Source of the DNA: Beroe forskalii
Taxonomy: Eukaryota; Ctenophora; Nuda; Beroida; Beroidae
Reading direction: 5' to 3'
NCBI GenBank assembly: GCA_011033025.1
Contig: WFMF01000077.1
Coordinates: forward strand, 372,001 to 436,000
DNA: 64,000 nt
The first letter of the stretch is position 1, and every line of letters starts with the position of its first letter. Shown in pieces: positions 56,330 to 64,000 of the stretch. A program made the translations under genes and the position numbers. The notes under the pieces are model-generated. The model had not been told where the DNA came from. It made no database searches and was given only the letters and a program-made list of their open reading frames with translations.

Positions 56330-56720
56330 TTATCACTTTCACCAGTCTGATGTATAACTGAACCAGTCTGGCGTGTCACTGACAGTTATGAGACCTATTA
56401 CTGACACCAGTCTGCATATTGCTGACGCTATAAGACTGACATGTGATAAATCGAAGTATCACTGAAACCAGTCTGACGTATCACTGACGCCATTCTGACG
56501 AAGGTAAGTAGGTATAAGGGAACCCAGTCAGACGATCCGCTTGATAAAAATGCTACGCCAATGTAGCATTTCACTGCCTCCAGTGGGACTTATCAATGAT
56601 AACGGTGACCTATCAATGATACCGGTGTGACTTATCAATTATCGTCTGAAGTATCACTTACCCTTGTCTCTCATGTGATACCAGTCTGCGAGTTGTTGAC
56701 ACCATTTTGATGAATTACTG
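56330..56720. repeat. Degenerate tandem repeat, ACCAGTCTGACGTATCACTG type
   Basis: Same family as 4020-4389 and 5170-5400, about 12 units. Confidence 0.65.
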
Positions 56721-56909
56721 ACGCCAGTTTGAAGCATGACTGTATCAATCCAGACGTAACGATGGTACCAGTTCAAAGAAATCGCTATTTTCAAGTACAT
56801 ATCTGTGTACTTATATATCATGACAGATCGGTAGTGCAATAAGAAAAAAGATTTAATTCAGTATTCAGTAAAAAATTTTCATCACAATAAGACTCTGTTG
56901 TTGTTGCAG

Positions 56910-56985
56910 GTGATGCTGGAGTTCGAGGATCTCAGTAACTTCTGGAAACGATTCAACAAAGTATCCCTAGACAAGCTATCCTTAG
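56910..56985 (+). CDS. CCDC65: CCDC65/DRC2 exon (plus strand)
   Basis: A 76-nt exon, acceptor TTGTTGTTGCAG, phase 0 in, phase 1 out, donor G|GTAATC. It encodes VMLEFEDLSNFWKRFNKVSL then DKLSL. It matches human CCDC65 [25 protein letters not shown], which directly follows the segment encoded at 48309-48461. The FWKR(F/Y)NKV block is the most diagnostic part. Downstream exons are not visible up to the window end. Confidence 0.82.
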
Positions 56986-56989
56986 GTAA

Positions 56990-57540
56990 TCTTTTTCTTA
57001 TTAACCCTTTGTTGGTGACGTGTTTCACTGATTCTGAGAGATATAAGATTTCCTTTCAGTTTGTGAATATAAAATTATAATTACGAACAAAGCTATTGTT
57101 AGCTCCCACATCTTATTCGAGCGTTGCATTTTATTTGAAAATGATAACTTTTCCTCTTTAAAGAAATTAAAAACGTTCGCCATGAATTTTAAACGACCGT
57201 CAAATTTAAGCATTTCAACAAATATGTGACTTTCCTTGGACATTAAACACGATAAATAGTTCATCAATTGTCTATCATTGAAGGGAGCAAGAAGTTAAAC
57301 TAATTTTCTTTGCAGCTGAGTTTGTTATAATTTGTATTATTATTTTAATTAAATACGATTTATTAGTACTTAAAATATCAAACATTTTAAATTTCTTCTT
57401 CATCGGTTTTAAACACATAAACTGTCTAATTACTCCAGCAGCCCAGCCAAAGTCAGTATGCAAATATCTGAGTGGACAAAGTTGCTCAACGGTTTTAGTA
57501 GTTCCAACTATGCTCAATCGAAAAAGTTGCTGCCCTTCGA
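56990..57540. other. DRC2 intron, no feature recognised
   Basis: AT-rich with no supported exon. Confidence 0.45.
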
Positions 57541-57544
57541 TGAA

Positions 57545-57930
57545 TCGACGTCATGGGGGGTGCGAGGGGCCACGCCCATTTTTTTCCACCCAGGCGCATA
57601 AGGGCCCGCACCCATAACTTGCTTCTGAAGGTCGTAGAGACTTCTGTTTTGGGCTCAAACGAAACGCAATTGCCATGTTTATATACAATTGTCAACAAAA
57701 AACAAGGCCTTAGATGCTTAAAATCCGAGTTATGGGCGAAAACTGATTTTTAAATACGCGGGCCAAAGCAGAGACAATTTTCCACAAGTCAGTCCAGGAA
57801 GGTCTCAGCGAGTTCGTTCATAGCTCAAAAGAAGCGCAATGATCATGTTTATACAACTTGTGAACAAACATATGCTCTAAAAATGCTCACAAAACGAGTT
57901 ATGAGCGAAAACTGATTTTTTTTCCCAATC
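57545..57930. repeat. Two-unit degenerate tandem repeat
   Basis: Two units of about 150 bp share CAATGATCATGTTTATACAA-like and CGAGTTATGGGCGAAAACTG motifs. The preceding GGCCACGCCCATTTTT block is shared with the FB elements. Confidence 0.55.
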
Positions 57931-57959
57931 GCGTTTTTGTTTTACAAAAGGCATCGTGT

Positions 57960-58870
57960 TTTGTGGGGGTTGTGTGTATACTACCTTTACGCGTACTGTT
58001 AAATCTGAAATAGGTGGTGGGACCAAATTTGGTCGTATGTCGTCGTCGTATGTATGCATGTCACTTTTCGATCAACTGCTCCTTTATAATATCACTCGCG
58101 TCAGAGTAGCTTGGTGTAGTGGCATCCTTCGCATTATGGGCTGCAGCTAGCTAACTGGGGCTACTTTGTAGGTATTTGAGTTCGATGCTCTGTTCATGCT
58201 GATGTTCTTTATCAAAATTTAACAATTCTTTAGTCATAAAATCAAAACTTAATCAATTTTCACGGAATCAATCAGATTGATTCAATCACACAGCCATTTG
58301 GACTTCTTTTTAATTAGCGGGCAATTCGGCCAATTTACAATGGGAAGTATTAGTGCCATCAGTTATGAATGATCTGAAGAATTGACTAGAGGAAAGTAAA
58401 AACATGAGTTTTTCTCGGTTCATGATTGATAACAATGATAATATATCTGAATCTTAAATCTTGGTCAGTAATTAATACCTATATTGTGTATCTCAATTTT
58501 GAAAATATCAAGGCGGGGTACAATATTAGCGAACATTGCAATGGTTTGATATCTGCAACGCAACACAAAAGAAAATTTAACGCGTAACCAAAATGGTGAT
58601 CATACTTATGAAGCTCTGAACGGCGCGCAACGAATCTTCAAAGAGTTCTATGAAATGGCGGGAACGCGCGCGCAAACATTTGACACGTGAAACGAAATCG
58701 CCCACGTGATATTTGGATCCGCGCGCGTTATATCAAACTTGTAGGCGATAGAAATGTATATAGCGCCCGCATAACGAGGAATATTTATAAAATTGATTCA
58801 ATGATGTTAGTATTGCGATGTCACACTTGATAGAAGAAGCGTTTCATCACGGAAAATTATTTCTTGCTCT
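57960..58870. other. No gene recognised
   Basis: Contains a partial DR1 match near 58075-58105 and a GCGCGC-rich stretch near 58660-58740. No exon supported. Confidence 0.4.
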
Positions 58871-58885
58871 TATAAATTCCCGTAG

Positions 58886-59176
58886 GTGTACGCCCGCGAT
58901 TGTATCTTGATTTGTGAGGTCACTTTTATGCTTTATCGTCAACTCACTATGTCAGTAAATAAGACGGACAATGGTCAAATGACAGCGTGTTCTAATGGTA
59001 ATACCAGCCCCAGGGAACAGGAAATTATTCGCCTGCATACGGGAACAATCAACAACGCACAAGAAATGCTCCGGCAGGCGCAATTCTTGTTAACCTTCTT
59101 CGCTTGCTTTATACTTTGGTCAATATGCATCTGTCATTCAAATTTCCTTGTTGAATTTGATGCCAATCATTGTTAG
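58886..59176 (+). other. Open frame with similarity to the 9.4-kb inverted-repeat spacer
   Basis: A 96-codon frame; the part REQEIIRLHTGTINNAQEML then RQAQFLL matches, at DNA level, the reverse strand of 9420-9515 (GREIMRLHTGT...). Shared nucleotide cores are CGCCTGCATACGGG and CAGGCGCAATTCTTGT. The reading frame diverges between the copies, so coding status is uncertain. The end of the frame runs into the 219-bp repeat. Confidence 0.4.
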
Positions 59177-59397
59177 GGACCTAACAGTAACATATCTTGG
59201 CCAAAGATGCATCTGCATCAGATTTTGACCTTGAAATAATGAAATATGTGCCGATCAGCACTGATCAGCACCGATTTAATGCCGATAGGCATAAGGCATA
59301 ATGGACTGATCAGCACTGATCAGGACGATTGCAAGGCCAACATCTGCCCATCTGTCATTCAAATTTCCTTGTTGAATTTGATGCCAATCATTGTTAG
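59126..59397. repeat. 219-bp tandem repeat (left of foldback)
   Basis: About 1.25 units, beginning CATCTGTCATTCAAATTTCC and containing GACCTAACAGTAACATATCT and the TGATCA palindromes. The array resumes at 62501-62730. Confidence 0.8.
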
Positions 59398-59934
59398 TAG
59401 TCAGGGACGAAATGGAATCCCGTGCTTTTTTCGTGTTAATGGACAGTTAGAGGTGGTTCTAGATATTTTAGACTATGCTTAATCGATCTAGCTATGCCGT
59501 CATTTTTTATTTCAATGACGTCACCGAGTTTTGGCCACGCCCATTTTTGGCCTGTCAGCGCATGCCATAAAATCGAAAAAAATTAAATTTGAACTTCTTA
59601 TGGGATATTATACATCGAAATAGGGGTTTTTCGACACGAGAAACACGATGCAATGCTCAGATTCGACTAAAAATGATCACACAACGGTTAAGCGGTGACC
59701 ACGCCCCTTTTTCGGCCCGCGCGAGACCCAAAAATGATAAAAATTTATTTCTTGGCACCTATGGCATGTGATATGTCAAAGTAGTGGTTTTTTGGCACGA
59801 GAAACACGATGCAAAGCTCAGATTTGACTATAAATGATCACAGGACGGTTTGGAGGTGGCCACACCCTTTTTTTGTCATGCACGGGACCCAAAAATGACG
59901 GTAATTTCATTTCCTGATTCCCATGGCATAACAT

Positions 59935-60765
59935 ACCCCATTGAACTCGTAACCCACCCCAATCAACTCATAACCCACCCCAATCCACTCATAAACCAAC
60001 CCTTTCCACTCATAACCCACCCCATTCAATTCATAACCCACTCCTTTCCACTCATAACCCACCCCAATCAACTCATAAGCCATCCCAGTCCACTCATAAG
60101 CCGCCCCTTACCACTCATAACCCACCCCAATCAATTCATAACCCACGCCAATCAACTCATAACTCACTCCAATCAACTCAGAAGCCACCCTAATCCACTC
60201 ATTAGCCACCCCTTTCCACTCGTAACCCACCCCATTCGCAACCCACTTCTTTCCACTCATAACCCACCCCAATCAACTCATAACCCACCCCAATCTTCTC
60301 AAAACCCACCCCTTTCCACTAATAACACACCCCAATCAACTCATAACATACCCCTATGAACTTGTAACACACCCCTATGAACTCTTAACATACCCCTATG
60401 AACTCTCATACCCCTATGACCACATTACATATCCCTATGAACTCTTAACATGCCCCTATGAACTCGTAGCATACCCCTATGAACTCTAAACATACCTCTA
60501 TGAACTCCTAACATACTCCTATAAACTCTTAACATACCCCTATGAACTCTAAACATACCCCTAGGAACTCTAAACATACCCCTAATTCCTATGAACTCTT
60601 AACATACGCCCATGAACTCTAAACATACCCTTATGAACTATCAACACACCCCTATGAACTCTTAACATACTCCTATGAACTCTTAACATACCCCTAGGAA
60701 CTCTAAACATACCCCTAATTCCTATGAACTCTTAACATACTCCTATGAACTCTTAACATAGGGCT
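59935..60765. repeat. Paired 21-bp arrays, left half of FB2
   Basis: About 19 units with AACCCACCCCAATCAACTCA, then about 19 units with AACATACCCCTATGAACTCT. Confidence 0.9.
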
Positions 60766-61965
60766 ATGGGTATGTTAGGAGTTCATAGGGGTATGCTACG
60801 AGTTTATAGGGGTATGTTAAGAGTTCATAGGGGTATGCAATGTGATCATAGGGGTATGTTAAGAGTTCATAGGGGTATGTTTAGAGTTTATAGGGGTATG
60901 TTAAGAGTTCATAGGGGTATGTTCAGAGATCAAAGGGGGTATGCTACGAGTTCATAGGGGTATGTTTAGAGTTCATAGGGGTGTGTTGATTGTTCATAAG
61001 GGTATGTTTAGAGTTCATAGGAGTATGTTAAGAGTTTATAGGAATTAGGGGTATGTTTAGAGTTCATAGGGGTATGTTAAAAGTTCATAGGGTGTGTAAT
61101 AGTTCATAGGGGTATGTTTAGAGTTCATAGGGGTATGTTAAGAGTTCATAGGGGTATGTTTAGAGATCATAGGGGGTATGGCATACCCCCTATGATCTCT
61201 AAACACACATAGTCCTTATGTTTAACATACCCTTATGAACTCTTAACATGCCCCTATCAGAGACATGCCCTATGAACTCGTAGCATACCCGGTATGCTAC
61301 GAGTTCATAGGGGTATGTTTAGAGTTGATAGGGGTATGTTAAGAGTTCATAAGGGTATGTTAAGAGTTCATAGGAGTATGTTAAGAGTTCATAGGGGTGT
61401 GTTGATTGTTCATAAGGGTATGTTTAGAGTTCATAGGGGTATGTTAAGAGTTCATAAGGGTATGTTAAGAGTTCATAGGAGTATGTTAAGAGTTCATAGG
61501 GGTGTGTTGATTGTTCATAAGGGTATGTTTAGAGTTCATAGGGGTATGTTAAGAGTTCAAAGGAATTAGGGGTATTTTTAGAGTTCATAGGGGTATGTTA
61601 TGAGTTCATAGGGGTATGTTAAGAGTTCATAGGGGTGTGTAACAAGTTCATAGGGGTATGTTATGAGTTGATTGGGGTGTGTTATTAGTGGAAAGGGGCG
61701 GGTTTTGAGAAGATTGGGGTGGTTATGAGTTGATTGGGGTGGGTTATTTTTAAAGAAGTACAGAATGGGGTGGGTTACGAGTGGAAAGGGGTGGCCAATG
61801 AGTGGATTAGGGTGGCTTATGAGTTGATTGGAGTTGGTTATGAGTTGATTGGAGTGGGTTATGAATTGAATGGGGTGGGTTATGAGTGGAAAGGGTTGGT
61901 TTATGAGTGGATTGGGGTGGTTATGAGTTGATTGGGGTGGGTTTACGGTTCAATGGGGTATGTTA
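60766..61965. repeat. Paired 21-bp arrays, right half of FB2 (inverted)
   Basis: Inverted continuation of the left arrays (AGAGTTCATAGGGGTATGTT, then ATGAGTTGATTGGGGTGGGT). A short re-inverted patch lies near 61181-61290. Several 60-90-codon frames here are repeat translations. Confidence 0.9.
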
Positions 61966-62500
61966 TGCCATAGGAATCAGGAAATGAAATTACCGTAATT
62001 TTTGGGTCCTGCATGACAAAAAAGGGGTGTGGCCCACCTCTAAACCGTCCTGTGATCATTTTTAGTCAAATCTGAGCTTTGCATCGTGTTTCTCGTGCCA
62101 AAAACCACTACTTTTGACATATCACATGCCATAGGTGCCAAGAAATAAATTTTTATCATTTTTGGGTCTCGCGCAGGCCGAAAAAGGGGCGTGGTCACCG
62201 CTAAACCGTTGTGTGATCATTTTTAGTCAAATCTGAGCATTGAATCGTGTTTCTCGTGTCAAAAACCCTATTTCGTATAATATCCATAAAGAAGTCCAAT
62301 TTAATTTTTTCGATTTTTATGACATGTGCTGACAGGCCAAAAATGGGCGTGTGGCCAAAACTCGGTGACGTCATCGAAATAAAAATGACGGCATAGCTAG
62401 ATCGATTCAGCATAGTCTAAAATACCTAGAACCACTCCTACCTGTCCATTAACACGAAAAAAGCACGGGATTTATATATTGACCAATTGGGCCCTGACTA

Positions 62501-62735
62501 TAGGGACCTAACAGTAACATATCTTGGCCAAAGATGCATCTGCATCAGATTTTGACCTTGAAATAATGAAATATGTGCCGATCAGCACTGATCAGCACCG
62601 ATTTAATGCCGATAGGCATTAGGCATAATGCACTGATCAGCACTGATCAGGCCGATTGCAAGGCCAACATCAGCCCATCTGTCATTCAAATTTCCTTGTT
62701 AAATCCGAGGCCAATCATTGTGAGCCCGACCTACC
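62501..62735. repeat. 219-bp tandem repeat (right of foldback)
   Basis: Continuation of the unit interrupted by FB2. Confidence 0.8.
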
Positions 62736-63040
62736 AGCAACAAATTTTTGTTTGCTAGGATTAAAAAAGAATATAACGAGTCGCGAGATGAAATGTCCGT
62801 TCCCCAATCTCACTCTGTCGTACTATGTGATGCCTCATGATATAAAACGGGCCATTATGATATGTTTAATCTGAAAATATGAATGCTTAAATTTACATAC
62901 ACAGTAGGTAAGTAGGTATGTATTGCTAGTGCACCTTTGTGTACATCAACACATCATCTGTTCAAAATATGAAATAGAAAATTTTCAGGAGTCGTTAGAA
63001 CACATTTGTACAGATGTGAATCAAGGTCAGGTGGGGCTGC
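62736..63040. other. No feature recognised
   Basis: AT-rich spacer. Confidence 0.4.
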
Positions 63041-63048
63041 AGTGTAAC

Positions 63049-63835
63049 CATAGCCTGAACTGCCTCTTTGAGAGGGCGCCCTCATGCCCTTTTGCCCTCC
63101 TTGGGTCTTGCCTCCGAGCCTCTTTTTGCCCTCCTTTAGGCCCACTTGCCTCCTTTTGACCCATCTCAAAATACACCTAACATATATGGCCTAAATAGGT
63201 TTCTTCATGGTTTCAAAAAAAAAAAAAAAAAGGTCGACCATATATTTGAAATACACCTAACAAGCACTAGCCTGATTGATTTTGGAAATCTACTTTACTG
63301 AGTTCACCTAAAATAGACCTTAAGTTCCTGAAGTGGACCCATAATTGTGAAAATACACCTGACAAGCACCAACTCGGATTGATTTTTGTACACTTTACTG
63401 AATTCACCTAAAATACACCTTAAGTTCCCGAAATGCACTCTGGACTCTGAAAATACACCCAATAAGCACTATCTCGGATTGATTTTGTAAATACACTTTA
63501 CTGAATCCACCTAAAATACAATTAAGTTCCTGAATACACCATGATTGTGAAAATACACCTAACAAGCACTATCTCGGATGGATCCTGTGAATAGACTTTC
63601 ACTGAATCCACCTAAAATACACCTGAAGTTCCTGAAATACACCCATGGTTGTGAAAATACACTTAATAGGCACTATCTCGGATTGCATTTTTAGGCGGTG
63701 TCCAAAAAAAAAAAAAAAAAAAAAAAAAGGTCGCCACTTTTTGTATGGGATATTGCCCTCTTTTTGCGTTGATTTGCCCTCCTTTTTGGGCAAAAAACTG
63801 CCCTCCGAACGGATTTTCAATGGTCGGAAGCTATG
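63049..63835. mobile_element. hAT-like non-autonomous element, second copy
   Basis: The ends CATAGC and GCTATG match the 11737-12255 element. The flanks AGTGTAAC (63041-63048) and TGTGTAAC (63836-63843) differ at one base. It contains five tandem units of about 101 bp (spacing of ACACCTAACAAGCACTATCT-type motifs at 63253, 63354, 63453, 63555, 63657), poly-A runs and GCCCTCCTTTTTGG ends. Confidence 0.8.
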
Positions 63836-63874
63836 TGTGTAACTTAATTAGTTTAGAGTGTACATGTTATCATA

Positions 63875-64000
63875 ACATACGGCGAATATTTTATTAACAC
63901 GGCGAAATATTTTCTAAGGCGAATATTTTCCGAACACGGCGAAATATTCTCTAAGAATAAATATGTAACCCAGTAGGCGAATACTTTCCCAAACACGGCG
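63875..64000. repeat. Short tandem repeat, GGCGAATATTTTCC type
   Basis: Degenerate units with ACACGGCGAAATATTCTC, running off the window end. Confidence 0.7.

Larger units (their letters stand above)
59398..62500. mobile_element. 3.1-kb foldback element FB2 with 3-bp TSD
   Basis: The ends are TAGTCAGGG and CCCTGACTA, flanked by TAG on both sides (59395-59397, 62501-62503). The neighbouring repeat unit at about 59173 shows the unoccupied site GTTAGGGACC. Arms of about 550 bp are inverted copies with two GGCCACGCCC...TTTTTTGGCACGAGAAACAC subunits each, related to FB1 subunits. The core is a pair of mirrored 21-bp arrays: AACCCACCCCAATCAACTCAT then AACATACCCCTATGAACTCT on the left and their reverse complements on the right. 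No coding capacity. Confidence 0.85.

Noticed and set aside
59850..60359. 169-codon plus-strand frame with HPNQLITHPN repeats
   Set aside because: Translation of the 21-bp array within FB2.

Overview
The window is metazoan nuclear DNA: AT-rich, with short phase-consistent exons bounded by GT/AG sites, long introns, and very many tandem repeats, foldback elements and TIR elements. Three host genes can be read from spliced exons: a ceramide-transfer-protein (CERT/STARD11) homologue, an axonemal nexin-dynein regulatory complex subunit (CCDC65/DRC2, implying ciliated or flagellated cells), and a secreted cysteine-rich multidomain protein. Gene content and the two RLE-type non-LTR retroelement relics would suit a sponge, cnidarian or another marine invertebrate; I cannot place the species. 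Host gene names rest on remembered family sequences, not on a search.

Layout. 1-8.6 kb and 17.6-24.8 kb are two direct copies of a segmental duplication. Each copy carries the first three exons of the CERT START domain (minus strand). Between them lie a 3.8-kb insertion/deletion difference full of small TIR elements (4.1-7.8 kb), a PIF/Harbinger-like element containing a nested hAT-like element (10.7-12.4 kb), the CERT terminal exon (13.1-13.4 kb) and a frameshifted retroelement (13.9-16.9 kb). The CERT FFAT-motif exon is at 25.9 kb and three coiled-coil exons are at 39.0-40.0 kb. The 13-kb intron between them holds a 3.5-kb foldback element (26.35-29.8 kb) and a complete nested same-strand gene (32.4-35.0 kb) for a secreted protein with three PAN-like cysteine repeats. 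40-48 kb is mostly tandem repeat plus a retroelement fragment.

Two consecutive DRC2 exons lie at 48.3 kb (minus) and 56.9 kb (plus), in opposite orientation. Between them, inverted arrays at 47.2-47.7 and 55.8-56.1 kb each end in the same 27-bp terminus, followed by the two halves of a matching 6-bp target-site duplication. Flipping the segment back restores both a colinear DRC2 and a complete TIR element, so the region carries an inversion or an assembly misjoin. 59.4-62.5 kb is a 3.1-kb foldback element whose empty site is preserved in a neighbouring tandem copy. A second hAT-like element ends the window.

The most unusual theme is that tandem repeats grow out of exon-intron junctions. Two CERT exons have minisatellites downstream in which each unit copies the end of the exon plus its 5' splice site, and the DRC2 exon has a tandem copy of its 3' splice site. 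The duplicated CERT START exons differ almost only at synonymous sites, so both copies appear to be under protein-level constraint.
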